Of a stretch of 64,000 bases of DNA, positions 39,401-48,375 are shown piece after piece; position 1 is the stretch's first letter, and the number at the start of each line of letters is the position of its first letter. The stretch comes from Colwellia sp. C1TZA3. GTDB taxonomy: Bacteria > Pseudomonadota > Gammaproteobacteria > Enterobacterales > Alteromonadaceae. The stretch is from positions 62,001-126,000 of the forward strand of contig NZ_VOLS01000001.1 in NCBI RefSeq assembly GCF_007954265.1. The letters run 5' to 3'. Under the pieces are notes generated by a model that had not been told where the DNA came from, searched no databases, and was given only the letters and a program-made list of their open reading frames with translations. A program made the translations under genes and the position numbers.

Positions 39401-39838
39401 AAAATAATCATCGTCGTTGTAACTGTTGGGCTTTAAAAAGTACAATAACGACTTTTGTTGGCTGTTAGGTTGATATCTGCTTGGCTGGGCTTGAAAGCGG
39501 GTCAACCATTTATCCACTATTTTTTCAGATGAAGCGATACTATTGTGATCAAAGTGTTCATCAACAAAATACTGCGCTAAAGCGGCGCCATGTTTACAAT
39601 CACGACCAATATAACAGTCACAATAACTAGCAATATCATCCTGTTTTTCTTCAAAAACTAACCGTGTTAAATACCCTACCTGGCGAGAGCGCTCGCTAAA
39701 AACTACGCCACGAATTGTGTCACCATCAAGAGCACAGGTTTTAATACCTTTAGCCTGAAAAATTCTCGTGCCTTTTTTCCATTCATTTTTGGTAAAGTGT
39801 TGTTCAAGTAACTCAGGTGTAAACGTGTTTTTAGCCAT
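36494..39838 (-). CDS. SNF2/RapA-family helicase with N-terminal SWIM zinc finger
   Basis: A 1114-aa DNA-stimulated ATPase of the Swi2/Snf2 type. The SWIM zinc motif [11 protein letters not shown] is at about 74-84. A long middle region (about 120-630) lacks recognisable motifs. Helicase motifs are complete: ADDMGLGKT (about 665-673), [29 protein letters not shown], and C-terminal [21 protein letters not shown] with [21 protein letters not shown]. Such proteins remodel protein-DNA complexes; the precise role in bacteria is poorly known. It is a single gene flanked by unrelated genes, with no methylase or nuclease partner that would suggest a defence island. Confidence 0.93.
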   Translation of the reverse strand: [1114 protein letters not shown]

Positions 39839-40340
39839 AAGGTTTTAATTATTAAGAACTCAAATAGATGGGTAAGTTGAAAAGTTAAGTCGTTATATCT
39901 TTTCAACAGGATAAAAGTATTAAGTACAGTAATAGAACTTTCAGGGTTTGCTACTGATTGCGGATTACTCATATTTCATACGAATAATACCACTGAGACT
40001 TAAAACCTTCAATGCAGCTTATGGTGCCCATGCTAATAAATTTTTTGGGCTAACAAGATTAATAACCTAGATATCACTTGCACTCGAGACAAACATCTTC
40101 AATAGCATCTTCTCTAAAAAGCTTTTTTTATTCAGTAAAACAGATATTTAGTTGTGATTTCATAAAATTCAACTGAAGCAATAGGGGATTATTATTATAA
40201 AAGATAGGGGTTTTCCCTGATGGCCTAACCGGTATCTAGACTCTACATTGTTAACAACATATTTTTATATCTTATAGAAATAAAAATTAACTGCTCAATC
40301 TTAGAGTAACTTAAGAAACTTAATGCTATGTGGAGCCAAA
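39839..40340. other. Intergenic region between the SNF2 gene and the subtilisin gene
   Basis: About 500 AT-rich bases between divergent genes. Promoters for both must lie here, but I see no convincing boxes, RNA or repeat element. Confidence 0.4.
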
Positions 40341-41615
40341 ATGAAAAAAAAATTAATAAGTTTAATGATTTCCTCTTGTATTGCACTGCCTGCGGTTGCT
40401 GCAGAAGATGCCCTATTAAGTCATATCATTGTTAGCCTTAATGCTAACCAAATCGCTAGTGTCTCTGAGTTTATCAAGGATTACGCTATAACCAGCAAGT
40501 ACACTTACAGTCATGTTTTTAAAGGTTTTTCTGCGACAGTTCCAACGGGCATGCTAGAACAACTAAATCAGGATCAACGCGTTTTAAGTGTTTCAGTAGA
40601 TGGCAACGTACACGCAACCAAAAGCAATTCAAATCAAATAGCTGCCTGTAACGTTTTATTTGGTTGTCAAACAGATCAGCAGCAAAGCCCTTGGGGAGTG
40701 AGCCGAATTGGTGCTAATACCACTGAAAATACTGGTGCGGGTGTTCATGTCTATGTTATTGATACCGGTATAGATTCTGACCACGATGACTTAGCTAGCA
40801 ATATATCAAATGGCTATAGTGTGGAAATGTGTCTCGGCTTAGACTGTGCAAATAGTTGGGATGATGACCAAGGCCATGGTACGCACGTTGCTGGCACTAT
40901 TGGCGCGTTAGATAATAATTTAGATGTTATTGGCGTTGCACCAGCGGTGACTTTGCACGCAGTTAAAGTATTAAATGCGGCGGGCAGTGGTTCTAATTCA
41001 GGTGTTATTGCTGGCATTGACTGGGTAGCACAACAGGCTGCGTCTTTAGCTGTACCTGTAGTTGCTAACATGAGTTTAGGTGGTAGTGGAACTAAAACTG
41101 GCACTTGTACAAACAACGGTTTTGTTGGTAACGATAACTTTCATCGCGCTATCTGTAATGCTAAAAATCAAGGCGTAATTTTTGCTGTAGCAGCAGGAAA
41201 TGATGGTGAAAATGCTGACCAAGCTACACCTGCAGCCTATGACGACGCAGTGATCACAGTAAGTGCAACCAATATAAATGATGATTGGGCCAGCTTTTCG
41301 AACTGGGGCAATGGAGCAGCAAACTGGACTAAGCACCAATCTGCGCCAGTGGCTATTGCAGCACCTGGAGTAAATATACTATCGACCAAAAGTGGTGGCG
41401 GAACAACAACCATGAGTGGTACCTCTATGGCAGCTCCTCACGTTGCTGGTGTTTTAGCACTTTATTTAGAAACCATCTCACTACACCCTGACGGGAGTGC
41501 TTTTGCTGAGACAAGAGATTGGTTACTTAACAATAGTGAGACTAATGCTAATTTAAGCAATTCAACGGGTGATGCACATCAGGAAGATTTCCTAAACGCT
41601 GAAATCCCACAATAA
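40341..41615 (+). CDS. Secreted subtilisin-like serine protease (S8, proteinase K-like)
   Basis: A 424-aa extracellular protease precursor. Signal peptide MKKKLISLMISSCIALPAVAA is followed by an I9 propeptide (HIIVSLNANQIASVSEFIKD..., about 28-100) and the mature catalytic domain. The triad is visible: Asp in VYVIDTGIDSDHDDL, His in DDQGHGTHVAGTIG, Ser in SGTSMAAPHVAGVLALYL, with the oxyanion Asn in VAAGNDGENAD. Paired cysteines (CLGLDC) are as in proteinase K-type marine enzymes. It lacks the usual C-terminal PPC domain. The ATG at 40341 has a GGAG site 9 bases upstream, preferred over the ATG 18 bases earlier. Confidence 0.93.
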   Translation: MKKKLISLMISSCIALPAVAAEDALLSHIIVSLNANQIASVSEFIKDYAITSKYTYSHVFKGFSATVPTGMLEQLNQDQRVLSVSVDGNVHATKSNSNQIAACNVLFGCQTDQQQSPWGVSRIGANTTENTGAGVHVYVIDTGIDSDHDDLASNISNGYSVEMCLGLDCANSWDDDQGHGTHVAGTIGALDNNLDVIGVAPAVTLHAVKVLNAAGSGSNSGVIAGIDWVAQQAASLAVPVVANMSLGGSGTKTGTCTNNGFVGNDNFHRAICNAKNQGVIFAVAAGNDGENADQATPAAYDDAVITVSATNINDDWASFSNWGNGAANWTKHQSAPVAIAAPGVNILSTKSGGGTTTMSGTSMAAPHVAGVLALYLETISLHPDGSAFAETRDWLLNNSETNANLSNSTGDAHQEDFLNAEIPQ

Positions 41616-41628
41616 AAATGTAAATATA

Positions 41629-41722
41629 CCATCGGCAAAAATTGACTCATGTTGAAGTGCCTTTGCTTTAAAAGCAAAATGTATCTTCAATTGACAGTAA
41701 ATCAGTTTTATTGTGCCGATGG
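41629..41722. repeat. 94-bp nested inverted repeat after the protease gene
   Basis: Outer arms CCATCGGCA (41629-41637) and TGCCGATGG (41714-41722) enclose TTGAAG...CTTCAA and an inner TTTGCTTT-AAAAGCAAA hairpin. It begins 13 bases after the protease stop but has no U-run, so it is a structured RNA end or a decayed palindromic element more than a standard terminator. The remainder of the 325-base gap up to rhlE shows nothing else. Confidence 0.5.
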
Positions 41723-41940
41723 TTGCTATCCCTGGGTTTCTTAAAAGCGCATGTACTAAGACAAATCATTTTATCTTCCTTGACTCTATCGTCACAATGT
41801 CGAGTCAAACTCGCACTGTGCTTACCTTAAATAAAACTCAATAACATTACGCCACTCTTTAGATCAATTTCACTAACTTAACAGAGCAGAAATAGGCTAA
41901 AATAACAGGTTATTACCTTAGCTTTGGGCCCTTTATATTA

Positions 41941-43278
41941 ATGACCTCTGTCACAACACCAGCCAACTTTACAGAACTTGGCCTTATTCCACCTTTGTTA
42001 GCCCGATTAACTGAGCTGGAATATCAACAGCCCACGCCCATTCAAGCGCAAGCTATTCCAAGTGTATTAGCCGGACGTGACTTAATTGCCGGGGCAAATA
42101 CTGGCTCGGGTAAAACCGCCACCTTTGCCTTGCCGCTATTGCAAAAAATACAGCAACAGCAACTTGCTTTGCAATCGCACACTGAAAAATCATTAGCGGG
42201 TAATAGCAGCAAAGGTAACTATGTTATTGGCTTAATTTTGGTGCCTACCCGTGAACTTGCCAAGCAAGTGGCTGATAGCATTAAATCTTATGCTGTGCAT
42301 TTTAACGGCAAAATTAAAACTGTGGCAGTTTTTGGTGGTGTCTCCGTTAATACTCAAATGCTGGCCTTACGTGGTGGCAGTGATATTTTAGTCGCAACAC
42401 CAGGTCGCTTACTGGATTTAATTTCAAGTAATGCGATTAAGCTCGATAAGGTCAACACCTTAGTACTTGATGAAGCCGATAGAATGTTAAGCCTGGGCTT
42501 TACTGAAGAACTCTCTGCACTGTTAGCTTTATTGCCGAAGAAAAAGCAAACCTTATTGTTTTCAGCGACCTTCCCTGAGCAAGTCAAGGCATTAACCCAA
42601 GAACTGCTTAACAACCCAATTGAAATACAATTACAAAGTCGCGATGCCAGTACCTTGGTACAACGGGTTTTTACTGTTAACCAGGGCGAAAAAACAGCGG
42701 TGTTAGCGCATTTAATTCAGCAACAGCAATGGCGACAGGCGCTTATTTTCGTCAATGCCAAACACCACTGTGAACATTTAGCTGAGAAATTGGCTAAACG
42801 TGGCATTACCGCTGCTGTATTTCATGGCGATAAAGGCCAAGGCGAACGTAGTCGAGTGCTTGACGGTTTTAAAGCTGGCGAGATTGAAGTACTCATTGCC
42901 ACTGATATTGCTGCCCGTGGTCTAGATATTGAAAAGCTGCCTGTGGTGATCAATTTTAATTTACCTAGAAGTCCATCAGACTATATGCACCGTATCGGCA
43001 GAAGTGGCCGTGCTGGCGAAGTAGGCTTAGCGATATCACTTATCGATCATGAAGATTATCATCACTTTAAGGTCATCGAAAAGAAGAATGAAATTCGCCT
43101 TGAACGTGAGCAAGTTGAGGGTTTTGAAGTTGATGAGGTGATCAATGAGCAACTGTTAGCCGAACTATTAGCTGAAAGTAAGCCCATGGCTGCGCCTGAA
43201 GGCAGCGGTAAGAAAAAACGCAAAAAGAAAGCCACAATCAATGCCGATATTTGGTCTGGGTATTCTGAAACTGAATAA
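41941..43278 (+). CDS. DEAD-box ATP-dependent RNA helicase, RhlE-like
   Basis: A 445-aa RNA helicase with the full motif set: Q-motif region TPIQAQAIP, motif I AGANTGSGKTATFALP, Ia PTRELAKQ, GG, TPGRLLDL, II DEADRML, III SAT, IV FVNAKHHCEHLA, V ATDIAARGLDIEKLP, VI HRIGRSGRAG. The short basic tail (KKKRKKKATINADIW) fits RhlE more than DeaD/SrmB. In cold-adapted marine bacteria these enzymes unwind structured RNA and help ribosome assembly. No operon partner is visible. Confidence 0.92.
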   Translation: MTSVTTPANFTELGLIPPLLARLTELEYQQPTPIQAQAIPSVLAGRDLIAGANTGSGKTATFALPLLQKIQQQQLALQSHTEKSLAGNSSKGNYVIGLILVPTRELAKQVADSIKSYAVHFNGKIKTVAVFGGVSVNTQMLALRGGSDILVATPGRLLDLISSNAIKLDKVNTLVLDEADRMLSLGFTEELSALLALLPKKKQTLLFSATFPEQVKALTQELLNNPIEIQLQSRDASTLVQRVFTVNQGEKTAVLAHLIQQQQWRQALIFVNAKHHCEHLAEKLAKRGITAAVFHGDKGQGERSRVLDGFKAGEIEVLIATDIAARGLDIEKLPVVINFNLPRSPSDYMHRIGRSGRAGEVGLAISLIDHEDYHHFKVIEKKNEIRLEREQVEGFEVDEVINEQLLAELLAESKPMAAPEGSGKKKRKKKATINADIWSGYSETE

Positions 43279-43615
43279 CTTAACCAGCATAAATCGTAAC
43301 ATCTCATTCAGCTAGTTTTTCTGAGTTGAAAGTTTAGCATGGCGAAGTGCTGATCAACATCAATGTGCTTTAGCTAAACTTAAAGACTGGTACTTAATGT
43401 ATCAGCCTTTGGTGTTTATTAAATTTATGGAAAAGTTGAATAATATGACTATCAACTTTCTGCCTTGAGCTTAACCGATGCAGTTATCGAAGCTAATACT
43501 TTACATGGGGGTTTGCATTGTAACCCTAGCAGAAATCTTCACAGATAATAGCGTATAATCCCGTATTCAATGTATTCGATTACGTTATTATTTATTAGTT
43601 AATTAAAGAGAGCTC
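43279..43615. other. Intergenic region upstream of the aminotransferase
   Basis: 337 bases. AAGTTTAGC (43330-43338) pairs with GCTAAACTT (43373-43381), a 9-bp stem with a long loop and no T-run. A good -10 box TATAAT is at 43554-43559, about 57 bases before the aminotransferase start; the -35 is unclear. Confidence 0.45.
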
Positions 43616-44809
43616 ATGTTTGACAATATTCCCCTACCTGCTGCTGACGAAATTATAGATTTAATGGCGCGTTCATCTAAAGATGAAAGGCCTTTTAAAA
43701 TTGATTTAACCGTAGGTATTTATAAAGATACCAATGACAAGGTTGTGCTAATGCAAGCAGTAAAGCAAGCCGATCAACAGCTCGCCAATGCCGGTCGAAA
43801 TAAAAGCTATGTTGGTTCAAAAGGTGATCTTGAATATGTGCAACTACTACAAGAGATGGTGTTTGCAAACCAAACAGTAAATGGCTTCGTTAATGGCATT
43901 CAAACAGCGGGCGGCAGTGGCGGCTTACGAGCTATATTAGATTTAATTAAGCTCGCCAACCCTGAGGCCAAAATTTGGGTAAGTGATCCAACCTATGCTA
44001 ACCATATTCCAACCATTATAGCCGCCGATTTGGCTTATGAGGAATACCCTTTTATTAACAAAAAAACCATGATGCTTGATGAAATTGGTATGTTCAATAT
44101 CCTTGAAGCATTAGGCAAAAATGATGTTGTGCTATTGCACGGCTCTTGCCATAACCCTTCAGGGTTGCGTTTAACATTGCAACATTGGCAGCAAATTGCC
44201 CAGCTAGCAAAATCTACTGGCTTTTTACCCTTAATCGACACCGCGTATCAAGGCTTTGCTGACGGATTAAATGAGGATGCTGCCGGCTTACTGACTATCG
44301 CCAATACGGTTGAACGCCTAGCACTTTGCGTAAGTTGTTCGAAAAACTTCGGTTTATACAGTGATCGAGTTGGCGCGGCTTATATTCTAAGTCCAACAGC
44401 AGAGGAAGCAGACAAGGCACAAGCTCAACTCGCTATTATGAGTAAAACCACTTATTGGGTGCCCCCGTCTAACGGCGCTGAAATTGTAAAAACCATTGTT
44501 AAAAGCCCCAAGCTGAGCAAAGTTTGGTCGGATGAACTTGCACAGATAAATATTAAAATTAAAGCCATAAGAGCAAAGCTTTGTGCGGCCTTTCGTCAAC
44601 ACTCAGGCGATAATTATTTTGATTATATTTTATCTCAAGAAGGCATGTTTTCCATGTTACCCGCAACAGCAGAGCAAATGGAAATACTCAGAGAGCAATA
44701 TGCCATATACGGTTTGAATAACGGACGCATTAATCTGGCATCAATTCCAGAGCAACATATTGATTACCTAGTCACCAGTGTTTTAGCGGTAACACGAACT
44801 GATCAATAA
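43616..44809 (+). CDS. Aspartate/aromatic aminotransferase (class I)
   Basis: A 397-aa PLP enzyme transferring amino groups between aspartate or aromatic amino acids and 2-oxoglutarate. The length equals E. coli AspC/TyrB (396-397 aa). Seen are LTVGIYKD at the N-terminus, YVGSKGD, GSGGLRA at the cofactor phosphate site, HGSCHNPSG, DTAYQGFADGL, the PLP lysine in SCSKNFGLYSDRVGAAY, and QEGMFSML and NGRINLASI near the C-terminus (Arg for the substrate carboxylate). AspC and TyrB cannot be separated from sequence alone, so no symbol is given. Single gene. Confidence 0.93.
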   Translation: MFDNIPLPAADEIIDLMARSSKDERPFKIDLTVGIYKDTNDKVVLMQAVKQADQQLANAGRNKSYVGSKGDLEYVQLLQEMVFANQTVNGFVNGIQTAGGSGGLRAILDLIKLANPEAKIWVSDPTYANHIPTIIAADLAYEEYPFINKKTMMLDEIGMFNILEALGKNDVVLLHGSCHNPSGLRLTLQHWQQIAQLAKSTGFLPLIDTAYQGFADGLNEDAAGLLTIANTVERLALCVSCSKNFGLYSDRVGAAYILSPTAEEADKAQAQLAIMSKTTYWVPPSNGAEIVKTIVKSPKLSKVWSDELAQINIKIKAIRAKLCAAFRQHSGDNYFDYILSQEGMFSMLPATAEQMEILREQYAIYGLNNGRINLASIPEQHIDYLVTSVLAVTRTDQ

Positions 44810-45150
44810 AAAATAAATGGCTCTACCCCACAGTACGGTCGATGCTTAGGGAAAAGGTAAGTCTTTTAGCTAAAATTGCTTTTACGGATAATAATATAGC
44901 GTTGGGCTATTTTTTTGTCGGTCAGACTTCAGTCTTTCAACCATTAAACAGGCAATTAACCTGATGGAAAAAATATCAATAACCAAGTTAATACTATCTA
45001 AGGCGCCAAAAATTAACGACAACAGAGCCAAATAAATGGCCTCCAAACATTTTAAAAACATGAACTGTAGTGAATGTTTTGTCAATAAACCTTGATGCTG
45101 CTGCAAATATAGCGATAATCGGGCAAGGTTTTATATGCTGAGTTAATTAA
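44810..45150. other. Intergenic region upstream of the S2P-type protease
   Basis: 341 bases. A 74-codon TTG-start minus-strand frame (44882-45106) with a hydrophobic middle exists but lacks a ribosome site and similarity to anything I recognise; I do not call it. No repeat or RNA gene is seen. Confidence 0.35.
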
Positions 45151-46230
45151 TTGCAATTATTAGAAGTAGAATGTCTAGGAAAAACACTAAGATTAGAAGG
45201 ATCAATGGCAGGATGGCAGCAACTATTTTGGGATGAGCAATGTGTCTCACAAATTAATGCTAATGCCGACAGTGAGTCATTTTCACATAAATTTACCCTA
45301 CAAAGTGAACAAGGCGAATTACCTGTTGAGCTAAATGGCTCACTGCAATGGCAACCTTTTGCGCTGCAATTTCAACTGTTAGTCAGTAATGAGCTGTTAC
45401 ACGACAATACCCTTCATGAAAAAGACATAGAACAACGTCAAATTATCCAAGGTGAAAAACAACCGATTAAATTTAGTTTAGTCGGTATGGCCGGCCTTGG
45501 CTTAAAGCTATTGAAAAGTGCTAAGGTGATTAAAGTGCTGTTTGCTGCCGGCAGTTTAGCGGCTTATAGCTGGTTGTTCTCTATTGAGTTTGCCATTGCA
45601 CTTATTCTTTGCCTCGTTTTTCATGAATATGGTCATATCAGAGCGATGAAATACTTTGGTTTGAAAACTAAAGGCATATATCTCATCCCATTTGTCGGCG
45701 GTTTAGCGTTGAGCGATGACAAAATTAATACCCGTTGGCAAGATATTGTTATTTCAATTATGGGACCCTTTTTTGGCTTAATACTTTCTCTCGCCTGCTT
45801 AGTGGGTTATTGGCTGACCGATATAGAAATACTAGCCGGCTTGGCAGTATTTAATGCCCTGCTCAATTTATTTAATTTATTGCCCATATTGCCGTTAGAT
45901 GGTGGCCATATTCTGAAAAGTATCGCTTTTTCGATCAATTCTAAAGTAGGTTTAGTCGCTTGTGCATTAGGCGCAGCACTGGGTATTTATCTCAGCTATT
46001 ACTTTGGTTTAGCGCTATTAGGATTTTTACTGGCTATTGGTAGCATAGAAATATTTTTTGAATACAAACGCCGGCATTTAAGCCAGTTACTGCCACTTAA
46101 TCGCTATGCACAAATTGTATCCGCATTATGGTATGTCGTTACCGTTGGGAGTCTATCTGCCATTATTTGGCTAGTGGGCCAAACAGGCAATGACGCGTTG
46201 TCGCTACCACTTAAAATATTAGGCAGTTAA
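45151..46230 (+). CDS. Site-2 protease-type (M50) membrane metalloprotease
   Basis: A 359-aa protein with an unusual soluble N-terminal domain (about 1-105) followed by five to six membrane helices. The zinc site is HEYGH (about 158-162, pattern HExxH) in the first core helix. The third ligand lies in LPILPLDGGHIL (about 247-258, the LDG motif). These define site-2 proteases that cut membrane proteins inside the bilayer. The start appears to be TTG at 45151; no in-frame ATG precedes the soluble domain and the ribosome site is weak. Substrate unknown; it is not beside a sigma/anti-sigma pair, and no PDZ domain is seen. Confidence 0.82.
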   Translation: MQLLEVECLGKTLRLEGSMAGWQQLFWDEQCVSQINANADSESFSHKFTLQSEQGELPVELNGSLQWQPFALQFQLLVSNELLHDNTLHEKDIEQRQIIQGEKQPIKFSLVGMAGLGLKLLKSAKVIKVLFAAGSLAAYSWLFSIEFAIALILCLVFHEYGHIRAMKYFGLKTKGIYLIPFVGGLALSDDKINTRWQDIVISIMGPFFGLILSLACLVGYWLTDIEILAGLAVFNALLNLFNLLPILPLDGGHILKSIAFSINSKVGLVACALGAALGIYLSYYFGLALLGFLLAIGSIEIFFEYKRRHLSQLLPLNRYAQIVSALWYVVTVGSLSAIIWLVGQTGNDALSLPLKILGS

Positions 46231-46420
46231 TATAGTCATTAGCTAAGCGCAATGTGGGCTAAGTTGGCTGGTATCAACTTAACCCGCTAAAGTTCGCCTT
46301 ACGCTATAGCAATACGCACAGCATCGCCGTGTAAATTAATGAAAGCTTTGTAATAGCAAACAAGCGTTAAAGCTTAGGTCTAAGCTGACAACGCAAATAC
46401 GGCTTGAAAAGGAATAGTTT

Positions 46421-46825
46421 ATGATTTCAAAAAAAGTAAGAGAGTTATTTGTCTCTTTAATGGAAGCCACCGATGACTCACCTGTGGCTTATGATAAAGA
46501 AACTGAACAATACTATGGTGTCTTCAATAACGTAGTTGTTGATAAGTATATTGCCCTCGGTGCAATTGAACTGGTTGAAGGCACCAGTGGCGCCTCCAGC
46601 ATTTTGCTCAATAACAGAGATGACTTTTTAAGCTCATTCACTGCTGGCGCCAGAGAAGCAAAAAACGGCAGTGATCAATCTTATGCCGACTACAACGCCA
46701 ACCCATTTGCCTTTTCAGTCGGCTTCGAGCATTTCCATCAAGTTGCCAAGAAAAAACGCCCACCAAGCGGCTATATCTGTCATGGTTTTGAACGTGACGA
46801 TACTGGATTAGTGCATCTGCAATAA
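46421..46825 (+). CDS. Uncharacterised small cytoplasmic protein
   Basis: A 134-aa soluble protein, MISKKVRELFVSLMEAT..., that I do not recognise. It has no signal peptide or membrane segment. Its second half is polar and aromatic (ADYNANPFAFSVGFEHFHQV) and ends with a basic GYICHGFERDD. A good ribosome site (AAGGAA, 8 bases before ATG) and typical codon use support that it is real. It lies alone between the M50 gene (190-base gap) and the convergent yceH gene. Confidence 0.65.
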   Translation: MISKKVRELFVSLMEATDDSPVAYDKETEQYYGVFNNVVVDKYIALGAIELVEGTSGASSILLNNRDDFLSSFTAGAREAKNGSDQSYADYNANPFAFSVGFEHFHQVAKKKRPPSGYICHGFERDDTGLVHLQ

Positions 46826-46892
46826 TAATCAAAAGAATTGAATCAAGTATAAGTGTTAGCTAGACTGACTCCACACTGCGTTTAATTAATCA

Positions 46893-47558
46893 TCACTTGT
46901 CTTCAAGCAGCTCAGTTAAACAGGCCATTTGTGCTGTTAATGCAGCCACTTGTTGCTCTAACGCCGTTACTCTCTGAGTTAATTGATGATCACTGGCTGA
47001 GGCAATATTTTCTGCTTGAGTAACGTTTGATTCAGCTAAGTCGCTTTCGTCAAGGTCTGAGAATAAATGTACATAGCGTGATTCGCGCTTGCCTGGCTCT
47101 CGTTCGAGTTTTTTGACCAGGGTTTGATTGTTGAGGTTTTGTAATTGATTTAAGGCCGTTTCAACTTCACTGACATCGGCAAAATCAGCTAAACGATTAG
47201 TACGTGTTCTTAATTCTCCCGGCGTTTGGGGTCCTCTTAAGAATAACAGGCAAATAATGGCTCTTTGCTGAGCTGAAAATTGTAAATTGCCAAATTCAGT
47301 ATTACAGAAACGGTGAAAGTATTTATTTACTCGGCTTGAAGCTTGGTGATCAAGCATTAACTGATTCATTTGTACCAGTTCATCAACGACGTTTTGCACC
47401 TCATTTTCTGCCAGTGACATCACAGGGTCACGGTTACTTTTTTGATTGCAGCCTAAAGTAATACTGTTGATAGAAAGCGGACATTGCTCAGGTGTGGTGG
47501 TTTCTTTTTCTAGCATCACACCAATAACACGGCATTGCTCTGCGGATAATGAAATCAT
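46893..47558 (-). CDS. yceH: YceH family protein (DUF480)
   Basis: A 221-aa protein of the DUF480 family: two tandem winged-helix domains (LSAEQCRVIGVMLEKETTTPEQ at the N-terminus and RAIICLLFLRGPQTPGELRTR in the middle) and a C-terminal coiled coil (about 180-220). DNA binding is likely but unproven. I chose the ATG at 47558 (MISLSAEQCRV, with AAGGA upstream); an upstream in-frame extension of 14 codons has no family similarity. Convergent with the orphan at 46421. The accessory, repeat-bearing stretch begins directly upstream of it. Confidence 0.88.
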   Translation of the reverse strand: MISLSAEQCRVIGVMLEKETTTPEQCPLSINSITLGCNQKSNRDPVMSLAENEVQNVVDELVQMNQLMLDHQASSRVNKYFHRFCNTEFGNLQFSAQQRAIICLLFLRGPQTPGELRTRTNRLADFADVSEVETALNQLQNLNNQTLVKKLEREPGKRESRYVHLFSDLDESDLAESNVTQAENIASASDHQLTQRVTALEQQVAALTAQMACLTELLEDK

Positions 47559-47660
47559 AATAAAGACATCCTTATTAAAACATCTAGTTATATCAAGCAA
47601 TAAGCACCTTTACTATCTAATCGTACTTAATGGCTCATAAAATAGCAGCGTTTAATGATA

Positions 47661-47720
47661 GTTATTTATTCAATCATTATCGCTGCATGGATGCAGCGTA
47701 TTATACCAGTTCCATTAAGC
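47661..47720. repeat. Fragment of MITE family B joined to a family A terminal repeat
   Basis: GTTATTTATTCAATCATTAT and GCTGCATGGATGCAGC match the middle of the family B elements, followed at 47704-47719 by TACCAGTTCCATTAAG, a family A terminal repeat. The remains of two elements apparently recombined here, at the left edge of the accessory patch. Confidence 0.6.
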
Positions 47721-47818
47721 TGTATAACGTTAGAACCTACGTTTGTTACTCATGTTATACCTTGGAATAAAACGTAATCAATTGGTTTGGTAAACTCACA
47801 GAATAGCACCAGATTACT

Positions 47819-48106
47819 TTATGGTAATTGCATTAATCTTTCGCTTCGCCACACCCTGATTATTTGAATATTCGTATCGTTTAATACATAAACGATACGA
47901 AAGGGAGAATGAATTAACTCTCTGATTGATGACATAGCAAACTCAGGTACCTGTCTGCCTATTTTAGGGTTAGCAGGTAATGTTTCAATATGAGCGATTA
48001 TTGCAGAAATAACACTCTCGCCAACAAGCGGTACTTGTTGCTCCGTGTAATATATTATGATGTCCTCCAAATCATATATAGCAGATTCTGAAAACTCAAT
48101 ATTCAC
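47819..48106 (-). CDS. parE: RelE/ParE-family toxin
   Basis: A 95-aa toxin component. The ParE-like pattern is visible: MNIEFSESAIYDLEDIIIYY at the start, PKIGRQVPEF (basic RxxPE turn) in the middle, and RIVYVLNDTNIQIIRVWRSER at the end, the strand pair carrying active-site residues. ParE toxins poison DNA gyrase; RelE-like members cut mRNA. The sequence favours ParE. It starts with GTG and overlaps the antitoxin stop by four bases (GTGA), so it is translated only with the antitoxin. No chromosomal partner genes surround it. Confidence 0.88.
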   Translation of the reverse strand: MNIEFSESAIYDLEDIIIYYTEQQVPLVGESVISAIIAHIETLPANPKIGRQVPEFAMSSIRELIHSPFRIVYVLNDTNIQIIRVWRSERLMQLP

Positions 48107-48375
48107 AAAGATAAACCAAGCCTTGCTTTAACATCGTTGAGACTAGATTTATTACCTTCTTTAATATCTAACATGCCTTTAGCTATCGCTTTAGTAAAAG
48201 CGAGTTCTTCAATCGCTTTTTCATAATCATCTAAGCCTTGAACAACAGCGATACCACGGCCACGACTTGTTACTAATATCGGTCGATGTGAATCTTTAGC
48301 ATGATTAACTACCTTACCCGGATTGATTTTAAGATCTGATAATGGAATGACATCTTCTGAAAATTTTGATTGCAT
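48103..48375 (-). CDS. Phd/YefM-family antitoxin
   Basis: A 90-aa antitoxin with an N-terminal Phd/YefM DNA-binding fold (VIPLSDLKINPGKVVNHAKD and RPILVTSRGRGIAVVQGLDDYE) and a C-terminal helix that neutralises the toxin. It should autoregulate the pair together with the toxin. A good ribosome site (AGGA, 7 bases upstream) and the 4-base overlap with the toxin gene confirm the operon. Its promoter region merges with the inverted-repeat unit beginning at 48442. Confidence 0.9.
   Translation of the reverse strand: MQSKFSEDVIPLSDLKINPGKVVNHAKDSHRPILVTSRGRGIAVVQGLDDYEKAIEELAFTKAIAKGMLDIKEGNKSSLNDVKARLGLSL

Noticed and set aside
44882-45106. Minus-strand 74-codon frame with a hydrophobic middle
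   Set aside because: It starts with TTG, has no ribosome site, and lies in an AT-rich gap upstream of a plus-strand gene; no family resemblance.
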